Positions 1 through 7,517 of a DNA stretch of 64,000 nt are shown piece after piece; within the stretch, counting starts at the first letter, position 1; each line of letters starts with the position of its first letter. A program made the translations under genes and the position numbers. Origin of the DNA: an uncultured Clostridia bacterium (lineage in GTDB: Bacteria > Bacillota > Clostridia > Christensenellales > Borkfalkiaceae); contig CALVWW010000005.1 in NCBI GenBank assembly GCA_944368155.1, forward strand, positions 1 to 64,000, given 5' to 3'. The notes under the pieces were generated by a model. It made no database searches. It was not told where the DNA came from and saw only the letters and a program-made list of their open reading frames with translations.

Positions 1-205
1 TTGCAGAGCAAAATCTTTTCTCCGAGTGCTGTTGTCGAAAATATTATTGCAAACTACGCTCTAAGCAAGCCGTGCACAGCGCGACTTGCAACTGCGCTCC
101 GTTGCCTCTCCTCTTCGGAGAAAATCTTTTGCAGAGCAAAATCTTTTCTCCGAGTGCTGTTGTCGAAAATATTATTGCAAACTACGCTCTAAGCAAGCCG
201 TGCAC
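1..205. repeat. Tandem repeat, 77-bp unit at 128-bp spacing, cut by the window edge
   Basis: Bases 1-77 recur almost unchanged at 129-205. Each unit runs from TTGCAGAGCAAAATC to AAGCAAGCCGTGCAC. Between the copies, around 115-150, lies an imperfect palindrome with arms CGGAGAAAATCTTTTGC and GCAAAATCTTTTCTCCG. The array lies downstream of the leftward yraN gene and probably continues outside the window. No convincing gene is seen in it; the short open frames here follow the repeat and have no ribosome-binding site. Confidence 0.8.
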
Positions 206-242
206 GGCGCACGTCACGTTTGCCGCAGGCAAAACTAATCGT

Positions 243-629
243 TCAATTTGCCTCAAACGCCGAAATTATATGGTTTATGTTCTTGCCCTCCACTTCGATT
301 ATGTCAAAGCGGACGGTGCTGTCCATATCCCTGCCCGCAAAAAAGTAGCGCGCGGCGTTTATGTAACGCGCCATGCGCCGCCTGTCTACCGCCTCGCACG
401 GCGTACCGAAGCTGTGCGTCGAACGCGCCTTCACCTCCACAAACGCTACAATATCGCCCTTCCGCGCTATTATATCCACTTCGCCTAAGGGACACTTGAA
501 ATTGCGCGAAATTATTTTATAACCGCCGCGCTTTAAAAATTTTGCGGCAAGCTTTTCGCCCTGCATGCCCTTTCTTCGGTTGAGGCGCTTTATACTACCG
601 TTTTCTCCGCCGTGCGGTTTTATATCCAT
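243..629 (-). CDS. yraN: YraN/UPF0102 family endonuclease-like protein
   Basis: A small protein of the YraN (UPF0102) family, which has a restriction-endonuclease-like fold and an unsettled function in DNA metabolism. The family core is clear: NRRKGMQGEKLAAKFLKRGG, then GEVDIIARKGDIVAFVEVKAR with the conserved D, E and VEVK residues of the nuclease-like site. I place the start at the ATG giving MDIKPHGG, preceded by CAGGAG with a longish spacing; an upstream ATG at 662 is possible. The gene overlaps the 3' end of rnhB by a few bases, so the two are translated from one message. This rnhB-yraN order is common in Bacillota. Confidence 0.88.
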   Translation of the reverse strand: MDIKPHGGENGSIKRLNRRKGMQGEKLAAKFLKRGGYKIISRNFKCPLGEVDIIARKGDIVAFVEVKARSTHSFGTPCEAVDRRRMARYINAARYFFAGRDMDSTVRFDIIEVEGKNINHIISAFEAN

Positions 630-1216
630 TTCTTTGTAAAACTCCTGCGGTGAATGGGGCACAGTCCCCTCTCCTCTATGGCGGCAATATGAGCGGCCGT
701 GCCGTAACCCTTATTTCTTTCAAAGCCATAGCCGGGGTATTCTGCGGCGTATCCGTTCATGAGCTCATCCCTGTACACCTTTGCAAGTACCGAGGCGGCG
801 CCTATAGAATAACAAACCGCGTCGCCGCCGATTATGTGCCGCTGGGGAAGGGATATATCAAGCGTCATATTGCCGTCGGTGAGCACAAATGAGGGCGTTG
901 TTTTAAGGCTTTCCACGGCGTTTTTCATACACAGTTTTGTCGCTTCAAGTATATTTATTTTGTCGATAATTTGCGGTTCGACGCGGCATATTGCAATATC
1001 AATTGCCTTTTCCCTTATGAGAACGGAGAGCTTTTCGCGGCGTTTTGCCGTCAGTTTTTTGCTGTCGTCGACTCCTTCTATAACGGCGTCGAGCGGCATT
1101 ATTACCGCCGCGCACACTACAGGTCCGGCAAGAGGGCCGCGCCCCACCTCGTCGACGCCGCAGATATAATTATAACCCTCGCTTAAAAGCTGTTTTTCGT
1201 AAAACAATTTATCCAT
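620..1216 (-). CDS. rnhB: Ribonuclease HII
   Basis: RNase HII cleaves RNA in RNA-DNA hybrids and removes single misincorporated ribonucleotides. The signature GVDEVGRGPLAGPVV is present near residues 20-34, with catalytic Asp22 and Glu23; further acidic sites lie in LTDGN and in the segment after AKVYRDELM. The length of 198 residues is normal. The start ATG has only a weak Shine-Dalgarno. It is the next-to-last gene of the leftward cluster, between rbgA and yraN, a conserved arrangement in Bacillota. There is an AT-rich gap of about 95 bp between it and rbgA. Confidence 0.95.
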   Translation of the reverse strand: MDKLFYEKQLLSEGYNYICGVDEVGRGPLAGPVVCAAVIMPLDAVIEGVDDSKKLTAKRREKLSVLIREKAIDIAICRVEPQIIDKINILEATKLCMKNAVESLKTTPSFVLTDGNMTLDISLPQRHIIGGDAVCYSIGAASVLAKVYRDELMNGYAAEYPGYGFERNKGYGTAAHIAAIEERGLCPIHRRSFTKKWI

Positions 1217-1310
1217 GGTAAAAAAAAGCCGTTTGCGGCATATTGAGCGGCAAAAAAATAAATTAAATTTGTTTAGCGTGAAAAATAAATTATTTTTTAT
1301 TTGAATTATT

Positions 1311-2165
1311 TTAAAACTTTATGTTGCGCATATCATCCATGCTGTCCAAAAGCACGGCGCCAAGGCGCCCCTTGCGCAAATCATCGACAACGGCACGGCA
1401 GGCGCGGTCGTAATCGAACTCCCCTCCGCGAAGCATGAAACCGCGGCGCAGGCATACCTGCTCAAGCATAGAAAGCGGCGCAAGATCCCCTTCTATGCCG
1501 TACCTTTCGGCAAGTCTTTCAGGATACTGCGCCGCCATATCCGAAAGGAGCGCAAGAGCGATATCGTCGAAATCGAGAATGTCATCGTTTATGCTGCCTA
1601 CATAGGCAAGCCTGCGGGCAAACGTCTGATTCTCGAATGCGGGAGGCATTGTGCCGGGGGTATCCAGAAGTTCAAATCCCTCAAGTCTTATCCACTGCTT
1701 GCCGCGCGTAACACCCGCCTTGTCGCCCGTAACGGTACGTCTGGAGCCGGAAAGAAGATTTATTACCGTACTCTTGCCCGTATTCGGCACGCCGAGCACC
1801 ATAAAACGGAAAGTGCGCGCGTACCCCTTTCCCATGGCGCGTTCGCGCTTATCCCTGACTACCGCCTCGCAGGCCGATAAAAGCTGCCTGCGGCACCCGC
1901 TCACGGTTGCATTCAATGCTATGGCCGCGGCACCCGAAGATTTAATTATTTTTAAACACTCATCGCTTTTTTCAGCAAGGTCCGATTTGTTGAGCACGTA
2001 TAAAACCGGCTTGCCCTGAAACACCTTTTTAAGTTTTGAATTGAACGAAGATGCGGGGCAACGCGCGTCGAGCACTATTATAGCGCCGTCGCAGAGGGAG
2101 GCGTTCTCCTCCATCATTCGCATAGCCTTGGTCATGTGACCGGGAAACCATTGAATAATACGCAT
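1311..2165 (-). CDS. rbgA: Ribosome biogenesis GTPase RbgA (YlqF)
   Basis: A circularly permuted GTPase required for late assembly of the 50S subunit. The permuted order of motifs is visible: the N-terminal WFPGHMTKAM typical of the family, then G4 NKSD, then the P-loop GVPNTGKST, then G3 DTPG. A C-terminal helical RbgA domain follows. The length of 284 residues is as expected. The start ATG has GAAGGAG upstream. It lies 250 bp downstream of trmD, behind a terminator, so it may have its own promoter. Confidence 0.95.
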   Translation of the reverse strand: MRIIQWFPGHMTKAMRMMEENASLCDGAIIVLDARCPASSFNSKLKKVFQGKPVLYVLNKSDLAEKSDECLKIIKSSGAAAIALNATVSGCRRQLLSACEAVVRDKRERAMGKGYARTFRFMVLGVPNTGKSTVINLLSGSRRTVTGDKAGVTRGKQWIRLEGFELLDTPGTMPPAFENQTFARRLAYVGSINDDILDFDDIALALLSDMAAQYPERLAERYGIEGDLAPLSMLEQVCLRRGFMLRGGEFDYDRACRAVVDDLRKGRLGAVLLDSMDDMRNIKF

Positions 2166-2176
2166 ACAAATACTCC

Positions 2177-2219
2177 TTCACGAAAATTCCCGCCTTGAGG
2201 CGTCGGGAATTTTCCGTGA
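2177..2219. other. Inverted repeat in the rbgA upstream region
   Basis: CACGAAAATTCCCG and CGGGAATTTTCCGTG form a stem of about 13 bp with a short loop, just upstream of the rbgA Shine-Dalgarno. It could be a 5' leader stem. No T-run follows on the minus strand, so I do not call it a terminator. Confidence 0.45.
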
Positions 2220-2376
2220 GTTCTATGGGCCAGCCCCTCTTTGCGCAATTTTAAGCGCCCTCATTTTATATAATTGCGCAAATTCACCCTGCTCAGGCGC
2301 AAGTATGCGCAAATTGAGTCCTGCTGCGGCGGGAAACCCGCCTTGCGACGTAATTTGTTTTAGAATATAATGGCGG

Positions 2377-2400
2377 AAAACTATGCTTGCGCATAGTATT
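2377..2400 (-). terminator. Rho-independent terminator after trmD
   Basis: Read on the minus strand, ACTATGC-GCAA-GCATAGT is a 7-bp stem with a GCAA loop followed by TTTT. It sits 16-40 bp after the trmD stop and would separate the rpsP-trmD message from rbgA. Confidence 0.7.
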
Positions 2401-2415
2401 TATCTTTAAATTTAA

Positions 2416-3081
2416 TCACTTCAGCAAATCCGGGCGGTTTTTACGCGTGATTTCAAGCGACTTTTCGCGCCGCCACTTTTCTACTTCACCATGGTTGCCC
2501 GAAAGTAACACTTCGGGCACGGCCGCGCCGCGGTAAACGGCGGGGCGCGTGTATTGCGGGTATTCCAGAAGTCCGTCGGCAAAACTTTCGTCTTTCAAAC
2601 TTTCGCCGGAGATTACCCCGTCGACGTAGCGCGCTACGCAGTCGCACACGACCATGGCGGGCAGTTCTCCGCCCGTTAAAACATAGTCGCCTATTGAGAG
2701 CTCCTCGTCGATAAACATATCTATTACGCGCTGGTCTACCCCCTCGTAGTGTCCGCATAGAATGAGCAGACTTTCCTTACCGGCAAGTTCAACCGCCCTC
2801 TTCTGGGTGAAAACGCCGCCGCGGGGAGACATGAAAATGCGGTACGCCCTGTGACCAGGGTCGACAGCGTCTATCGCAGAGCCTATCGGCTGGGGCATCA
2901 TCACCATTCCCGCGCCGCCGCCGAACGGATAATCGTCGCACTTGAAGTGTTTATTTTCGGCATAATCACGTATGTTAACAATTTTTATATTGAGTTTTCC
3001 GCCGTCTACCGCCCTGCCAATCACGCTCTCTTTCAAGGGTGCGAACATCTCGGGAAACAGCGTTAAAACAGTTATATCCAT
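2416..3081 (-). CDS. trmD: tRNA (guanine-N1-)-methyltransferase
   Basis: TrmD methylates G37 of tRNAs from S-adenosylmethionine, preventing frameshifting. It is a trefoil-knot SPOUT enzyme. Seen here: the N-terminus MDITVLTLFPEMF, the segment DYPFGGGAGMVM, the knot strand LILCGHYEGVDQRV, and SIGDYVLTGGELPAMV. The C-terminal helical part is slightly short (about 221 residues in all). I chose the ATG that aligns with the family; a GTG three codons earlier (3090) has the better-placed AAGGA and is an alternative. It follows rimM in the operon. The rplS gene that usually follows is absent. Confidence 0.95.
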   Translation of the reverse strand: MDITVLTLFPEMFAPLKESVIGRAVDGGKLNIKIVNIRDYAENKHFKCDDYPFGGGAGMVMMPQPIGSAIDAVDPGHRAYRIFMSPRGGVFTQKRAVELAGKESLLILCGHYEGVDQRVIDMFIDEELSIGDYVLTGGELPAMVVCDCVARYVDGVISGESLKDESFADGLLEYPQYTRPAVYRGAAVPEVLLSGNHGEVEKWRREKSLEITRKNRPDLLK

Positions 3082-3155
3082 AATTTTCACTCACAAAATT
3101 TTCCTTGTTTTACATACATGGTGGAGCAAACACTGTGATTAAGGCGCAGGTGCGC

Positions 3156-3656
3156 TTACAGCAGGGCTACCTCTTCGAACCGCTTTTTGTTCACTGTAAC
3201 TTTACCGCCTTCGGCATCGATATTAGAAATCACCCCGTCCGCGGCGGGAAACATGACCTCTTTCCCCGCGATGAGAGCGGTGTATATATCGGTGCGCGCA
3301 GGCGTTATCGCCGTGATTTCGCCCAGCTCCCCGCCCTCCTCCGTGACGAGTTTGCACCCGATAACGTCGGCAATATACACCCTGTCTTCAGGCAACTCGG
3401 GGGCTTCGTCGCGGTCGACGAGCACCTCTTTGCCGCGGAGAAGTTCGGCGGCGTTCCTGTCTGCAATGCCGCGCAGGGTAAGATACGCAAATCCGCCCCC
3501 CGCCCTGCATGCGAGAATTTTATATTCTGTGCCTTCTATTACCACCGAAGAAAAATTTTTTAAATCTTCGGCGCTGTCGGTCTGGGGCATAACTTTAATT
3601 TCGCCGCGTATGCCCTGCGGCTTTAAAACGGTTGCAACCGTAAGATATTTCTGCAT
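3156..3656 (-). CDS. rimM: 16S rRNA processing protein RimM
   Basis: RimM helps 30S head maturation by binding ribosomal protein S19. The N-terminal RimM barrel begins with MQKYLTVATVLKPQGIRGEIKV, and the C-terminal PRC-barrel half contains YIADVIGCKLVTEEGGELGEI. I start at the ATG with GGGGAA six bases upstream (3656), seven codons inside the longest open frame. The result, 166 residues, is normal. It lies between khpA and trmD, its usual place. Confidence 0.93.
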   Translation of the reverse strand: MQKYLTVATVLKPQGIRGEIKVMPQTDSAEDLKNFSSVVIEGTEYKILACRAGGGFAYLTLRGIADRNAAELLRGKEVLVDRDEAPELPEDRVYIADVIGCKLVTEEGGELGEITAITPARTDIYTALIAGKEVMFPAADGVISNIDAEGGKVTVNKKRFEEVALL

Positions 3657-3758
3657 TATAATTTCCCCGGACAACAAATGTTGCGGCGCGCATACACTCC
3701 GCCCTTTTGCATTTTATCGACAGAGAGCCGTGCACAAGGCACGGCCCACTGTAAAATT

Positions 3759-3995
3759 TTATTCTTTGCTCTTTATTTCAACTACGTACTTCTTGGCGCC
3801 CTTTGGAGTGGCGGCCTTGACGAGCGTACGGAGGGCCTTTGCTATCTTGCCCTGCTTGCCTATCACCTTGCCCATATCGGAGTCTTCGAGAAAGACTGTT
3901 ATCTCTATGCTGCTGTCCTTCTCCTCTTCCTTATATTCAATGGCGTCCTTGTGCTCGGCAAATTGCTCAACGACGTATTTAACAAGTTCCAACAT
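3759..3995 (-). CDS. khpA: KH-domain RNA-binding protein KhpA (YlqC)
   Basis: A 78-residue single-KH protein. The RNA-binding loop GKQGKIAKALRTLVKAA carries the GxxG motif as GKQG. In Bacillota and streptococci KhpA acts with KhpB/Jag and affects RNA and cell elongation. The start has GAAGGAG upstream. Its place between rpsP and rimM is the standard one. Confidence 0.93.
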   Translation of the reverse strand: MLELVKYVVEQFAEHKDAIEYKEEEKDSSIEITVFLEDSDMGKVIGKQGKIAKALRTLVKAATPKGAKKYVVEIKSKE

Positions 3996-4071
3996 AATTT
4001 TATGCTCCTTCTGTATTGAGGGCGTGCAGTCATGCAGACAGACCGCCCCGCATTCGGGCAGAGCCCTTTAA

Positions 4072-4371
4072 TCAGTCCTTCTTCTTTTTCTTATCGTTGG
4101 TCTTTGGTGCGGAGAGTTTTTCGCTCTTTTCGATTACGCCAGCGCCTACGAGATAGCTCTTGACCGTCTCGGTGGGCTGAACACCCTTGGAGAGCCAGTC
4201 CTTGGCCTTTTCAATGTCGATATTAACTTCAGCGGGAGTCTTTAAAGGGTTTACATAGCCGATTTTATCGATATATTCGCCCGAACGCGCCTTTCTGCTG
4301 TCGATAACGACGATGCGGTAGAAGGGAGACTTTTTGTCGCCCATTCTGGTAAGTCTCATTTTAACTGCCAT
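4072..4371 (-). CDS. rpsP: 30S ribosomal protein S16
   Basis: S16 is a small-subunit protein important in 30S assembly. The sequence begins MAVKMRLTRMGDKKSPFYRIVV and continues with the conserved DSRKARSGEYIDKIGYVNP. It is 99 residues with a Lys-rich tail (KKKKKD). AAGGAGA precedes the ATG. It is separated from ffh by 281 bp that contain a dispersed structured repeat. Confidence 0.97.
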   Translation of the reverse strand: MAVKMRLTRMGDKKSPFYRIVVIDSRKARSGEYIDKIGYVNPLKTPAEVNIDIEKAKDWLSKGVQPTETVKSYLVGAGVIEKSEKLSAPKTNDKKKKKD

Positions 4372-4523
4372 TGTGATATTCTCCTTAATAATATATAAAA
4401 AATTTATTTTTTAATTTAACCTTATTTTTTGCCAATCAAAACTTTTAAGAAGCGAGCGGAAGATATGATGTAATACCCCTCTCCCACAATCGAAACCTCG
4501 GAGATACGAGCCCTCGCCAATTT

Positions 4524-4643
4524 AAACTTCAGAGAAGCGAGCAGTACAAGGAGCGTGCGGAAGATGTGAGGGAGTGTACAAAGACGTACATGACCGAACA
4601 TACCCGCAAGCGCGACACAGTAATGCGACGCTTACATGAAGTT
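4524..4643 (-). repeat. Dispersed structured repeat, copy A, at the 3' end of ffh
   Basis: A 120-bp element starting ten bases after the ffh stop codon. Its ends are inverted repeats (AAACTTCA..GAAGCG against the complement of CGCTTA..TGAAGTTT). Inside is the hairpin TGTAC-AAAGAC-GTACA, and the string GACACAGTAATGCG near the end. A second copy with the same architecture lies at 8186-8310; the hairpin stem differs there but still pairs. See findings. Confidence 0.7.
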
Positions 4644-4652
4644 TTTGTTTGT

Positions 4653-5963
4653 TTAGAACGGGAGTCTCCTCTTACCGCTCTTAAGCTGCCTCATGAGCGT
4701 TTTAACCTGCTCAAACTGTTTTAAAAGCTGGTTTATCTCCTGGACGGACGTGCCCGAACCGGCCGCGATTCTGCGCTTACGCGAGGCGTTTATTATGACC
4801 GGGTCCTCACGCTCTTTTTTTGTCATCGATAAGATTATGGCCTTGGTGCGCTCCATCTTCTTTTCGTCGATTTCAGCGCCCTTGAGTTTGCTGCCCATGC
4901 CGGGAATCATTGACATAACCGACTGAATTCCGCCCATCTTCTTCATGCTCTCGAACTGCTCCAAATAGTCCTCCAGCGTGAAGGAATTTTCGCGCAGTTT
5001 TTGCTGCATTTTTTTTGCGTCCTCTTCGGTTACCGCCTGCTGAGCCTTTTCGATGAGAGTTAAAACGTCGCCCATGCCGAGTATGCGCGAAGCCATTCTG
5101 TCCGGATAGAAGGGCTCAAGGTCGGTGAGCTTTTCGCCCGTGACGATAAACTTTATCGGTTTGCCGGTTACGGCCTTAATGGAAAGGCAGGCACCGCCGC
5201 GCGTGTCGCCGTCGAGCTTGGTGAGTATTACGCCGGTAATCTCCAGACGCTCATTGAATGTCTTCGCCACGTTTACCGCGACCTGACCCATCATGGAATC
5301 GACTGTGAGCAGAATTTCAGACACTTCTACAGCGGCGCATATATCCTCAAGCTCCTGCATGAGCTTTTCATCTATTTCAAGCCTGCCGGCAGTATCGATT
5401 ATAACTGTGTCGTAGCCCTGCGAACGGGCATATTCAACCGCCTCTTTTGCCGTTTTTACGGGATTTTGCGTACCCTTTTCAAACACCTCGACAGCGGCGT
5501 TTTTTCCTACTACCTTAAGCTGATTTATCGCCGCGGGGCGGTAGATATCGCACGCAACAAGCAAGGGGCGCTTTCCGTTCTTTTTGAGATGGACGCCGAG
5601 TTTCCCGCACAGCGTCGTTTTGCCCGCGCCCTGAAGGCCGCACATCATAATCACCGTGGGCGGCTTGCTTGCCACAATCAGCTTGGAGTTAGACGAACCC
5701 ATAAGCGCTATAAGTTCATCATTGACAATCTTTATAACCTGCTGCGCGGGATTGAGGCTCTTTAATATCTCCTGTCCGAGCGCCTTTTCCGAGACGTCGG
5801 CACAGAATTTTTTCGCAACCTGTATATTTACGTCGGCCTCTAAAAGAGCTACGCGCACCTCGCGCATGGCGGTTTTTATCTCAAGCTCGGTCAGCCTGCC
5901 GCGCTTGGTGAGTTTGGAAAATATATGGTTTAATCTCTCCGAGAGAGAGGAAAATGCTCCCAT
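4653..5963 (-). CDS. ffh: Signal recognition particle GTPase Ffh
   Basis: Ffh (SRP54) binds signal sequences of membrane and exported proteins and, with SRP RNA and FtsY, brings ribosomes to the membrane. The NG domain contains the P-loop GLQGAGKTT, DTAGR and TKLDGDTRGG; the C-terminal M domain is methionine-rich (MKKMGGIQSVMSMIPGM) and ends KQLKSGKRR-like. I start at MGAFSSLSERLN, 436 residues. The open frame extends 41 codons further up, but that part overlaps ylxM and is Arg-rich nonsense. The ylxM stop and this ATG are one base apart and a GGAG lies in between. Confidence 0.96.
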   Translation of the reverse strand: MGAFSSLSERLNHIFSKLTKRGRLTELEIKTAMREVRVALLEADVNIQVAKKFCADVSEKALGQEILKSLNPAQQVIKIVNDELIALMGSSNSKLIVASKPPTVIMMCGLQGAGKTTLCGKLGVHLKKNGKRPLLVACDIYRPAAINQLKVVGKNAAVEVFEKGTQNPVKTAKEAVEYARSQGYDTVIIDTAGRLEIDEKLMQELEDICAAVEVSEILLTVDSMMGQVAVNVAKTFNERLEITGVILTKLDGDTRGGACLSIKAVTGKPIKFIVTGEKLTDLEPFYPDRMASRILGMGDVLTLIEKAQQAVTEEDAKKMQQKLRENSFTLEDYLEQFESMKKMGGIQSVMSMIPGMGSKLKGAEIDEKKMERTKAIILSMTKKEREDPVIINASRKRRIAAGSGTSVQEINQLLKQFEQVKTLMRQLKSGKRRLPF

Positions 5964-5964
5964 G

Positions 5965-6357
5965 CTACTCCTTATCAGTTTTATTAATAAGTTCCTCGGC
6001 CTCCGCGGAATAATCGGCCGAAAGGATGTTCTCAAGCGCCTTCGCCTCGGCATGAAGTTCGGGATGCGCCTTTGAAAAGTTTTCAAGCCACTTTTCCGCT
6101 CCCTCCCGTAAAAGCGAAAGAGAAAGTGTGAGGTTCTGCGTTATATGCGAAAGTTTTAATTTGCTTTCATACTCAGTAAGCTGCCTCTTTGCCGAAGCGA
6201 GGCATTCAGATACGCCCTGCCGCGAAATTCCCTTCTGCTCGGCTATCTCCGAGACTGTCAAATCGAGGTTGAAGAACATATCGGTTATCTCGCGCTGGGT
6301 GGGCGTGAGCAAAGGGGAATATATATCCCAAAGCCGCAAGAATCTGATATCGGCCAC
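5965..6357 (-). CDS. ylxM: YlxM family DNA-binding protein, SRP operon
   Basis: A small sigma-70-region-4-like helix-turn-helix protein (UPF0122) usually encoded just before ffh, as here. The HTH is seen in YSPLLTPTQREITDMFFNLDLTVSEIAEQKGISRQGV. The start is GTG with AGGAGG six bases upstream. It is the first gene of the operon, right after the promoter at 6386-6414. The tail of about 30 residues is longer than the core and Glu/Ala-rich. Confidence 0.92.
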   Translation of the reverse strand: MADIRFLRLWDIYSPLLTPTQREITDMFFNLDLTVSEIAEQKGISRQGVSECLASAKRQLTEYESKLKLSHITQNLTLSLSLLREGAEKWLENFSKAHPELHAEAKALENILSADYSAEAEELINKTDKE

Positions 6358-6385
6358 ACGGAGCCTCCTGTGCTTTTCTTTAATA

Positions 6386-6414
6386 ATTATACCTTGGATT
6401 TACACGTGTGTCAA
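6386..6414 (-). promoter_or_regulatory. SigA-type promoter of the ylxM-ffh operon
   Basis: On the minus strand TTGACA (6414-6409), a 17-base spacer and TATAAT (6391-6386): a perfect consensus promoter about 30 bp upstream of the ylxM GTG start. Confidence 0.88.
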
Positions 6415-6562
6415 GCATTTTTACTTGACAATACAAATTCAGCACTATGACAGTTTCGGCACCGGTAAATCAGGAACCGGCGGAGGAAATTGTGTTAAAT
6501 TCTTTCAGGTTAGAATATTTTTTAACAATAAGCAGGCAATACAACTAACAATCGGACTACAA

Positions 6563-6591
6563 TTGACATAAAAAGAACGATATGATAGAAT
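6563..6591 (+). promoter_or_regulatory. SigA-type promoter of the 76-residue orphan
   Basis: TTGACA (6563-6568), 17-base spacer, TAGAAT (6586-6591). The start codon of the next gene lies about 70 bp downstream. Confidence 0.75.
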
Positions 6592-6661
6592 AATAATCGC
6601 ATGCGGCAAAATATGCGGACGCCGCGCACTAAATAAAAAAATAATAAGGTAGTGAATAATT

Positions 6662-6892
6662 ATGCGTAAAGTAATCGACGGAGTCATATACGACACCTTG
6701 ATTTCTACTGTCGATAAGAAATTCACCTACGGTGCACCCGGCGATCCAAATGGCTACGAAGAAACTCTTTACATAACCGGAGAAGGAAAGTATTTCGTGT
6801 ACACGTACGGCGGCAAAAATTCAAAATATCCGAACGAGGATATAAGACCAATCGAGCGTGAAGAGGTCAAAAACTGGATGCTCTCTCGCTGA
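6662..6892 (+). CDS. Small protein of unknown function, 76 residues
   Basis: Not recognised as a named family. The sequence starts MRKVIDGVIYDTLISTVDKK and contains an aromatic stretch, YGGKNSKYPNEDIRPIE; it is soluble, with no signal peptide and no Cys. Short proteins starting M-R-K-x-I-x-G-x-x-Y-D-T are, from memory, frequent in Clostridia, but I cannot name one. The gene is supported by a near-consensus promoter, an AAGGTAGTG ribosome site, and a strong terminator 28 bp after the stop, so it is a one-gene transcription unit. Confidence 0.72.
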   Translation: MRKVIDGVIYDTLISTVDKKFTYGAPGDPNGYEETLYITGEGKYFVYTYGGKNSKYPNEDIRPIEREEVKNWMLSR

Positions 6893-6919
6893 AACAAGAA
6901 ATATCACGGCACAGAATAT

Positions 6920-6956
6920 GCCGGGCGCGGAAATTGGCTTCCGCGCCCGGCTTTTA
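6920..6956 (+). terminator. Rho-independent terminator of the 76-residue orphan
   Basis: GCCGGGCGCGGAA-ATTGGC-TTCCGCGCCCGGC followed by TTTT: a very stable stem with a T-run. Confidence 0.88.
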
Positions 6957-7284
6957 TCTATGGAGGAATTGCAACTGCCGGATAGCAGTTATGCGTTAAA
7001 TTCGCAGGCGTACACTCGCCCGCGAACGGGCGGCCCGCTGAAGTTGCGCCCCTTTGCACAACAATCAAAAGCGCCCTCCGCGTGCCGCCTCGCCCCTGAA
7101 AGCAAATATATTTTAATACCGTGAATACCATATTGTCAAATAAATTAACTTAGGTTAATAAATTATTTTTTAATTTGCAGGAGCGCCGCGGAAATTATAT
7201 CGTACTTTCCGCGGCGCTCCGGTTTTTCCCAACGCAAAAATATATTTAACGGTTTGATGAATATATACTACTTAAAAAGAAAAA
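6957..7284. other. Intergenic region with a second strong hairpin
   Basis: No credible gene. A plus-strand open frame through 7124 has no ribosome site, crosses the terminator stem and has no protein-like pattern. The only clear structure is the hairpin at 7180-7227. Confidence 0.6.
7180..7227 (+). terminator. Hairpin with T-run, likely terminator
   Basis: GGAGCGCCGCGGAAA and TTTCCGCGGCGCTCC form a 15-bp perfect stem with an 11-base loop, then GGTTTTT on the plus strand. No plus-strand gene directly precedes it, so it may stop read-through or act on an unrecognised short RNA. Confidence 0.6.
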
Positions 7285-7452
7285 TTATTTATCTTCTTTG
7301 CCCCCGGCCTGCCCGTCTTTCTTGCCCTCTCCGCAATCCTTGCCGGGCTTTGAAGAAAGCAGTTCCGCCATCTTCTTCAATCTATCTTCAGAAAATTTTT
7401 CGGAAAGATTGTCGAGCTTGCCGTAGGCCATTTTGTCGTGATGAATGGTCAT
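7285..7452 (-). CDS. Small charged protein of unknown function, 55 residues
   Basis: Start MTIHHDKMAYGKLDNLSEKF, chosen because GGGGAA lies six bases before that ATG; the longest frame starts six codons earlier without a good site. The first half is predicted helical with acidic and basic residues; the tail is Lys/Gly-rich (GEGKKDGQAGGKEDK), probably disordered. No signal peptide. I do not know the family. It follows niaR by 65 bp on the same strand and could be cotranscribed with it. Confidence 0.6.
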   Translation of the reverse strand: MTIHHDKMAYGKLDNLSEKFSEDRLKKMAELLSSKPGKDCGEGKKDGQAGGKEDK

Positions 7453-7517
7453 AAATTCCCCGTGATACACAATATCCGACGGTAAACTGCCGCCTTAAGG
7501 TTTGTTTTGTAAAACTT

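Larger units (their letters stand above)
6358..6661. other. Divergent intergenic region between ylxM and a small orphan gene
   Basis: About 300 bp. It holds the minus-strand ylxM promoter (6386-6414) and the plus-strand promoter of the 76-codon gene (6563-6591). The middle (about 6420-6560) shows no gene, repeat or convincing hairpin. Confidence 0.7.

Noticed and set aside
72-495. Open frames on both strands across the yraN region
   Set aside because: They are shadows of the YraN frame or follow the tandem repeat, with no ribosome site and no domain pattern.
4372-4652. SRP RNA gene next to ffh
   Set aside because: No GGAA-tetraloop helix or Alu-domain pattern; the sequence matches the dispersed element instead.
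5964-6086. N-terminal extension of Ffh
   Set aside because: The extra 41 codons lie inside ylxM and are Arg/Pro-rich; the ATG with GGAG gives the family's normal start.
6858-7124. Plus-strand 88-codon frame
   Set aside because: It overlaps the small orphan gene, crosses a strong terminator stem and has no ribosome site.
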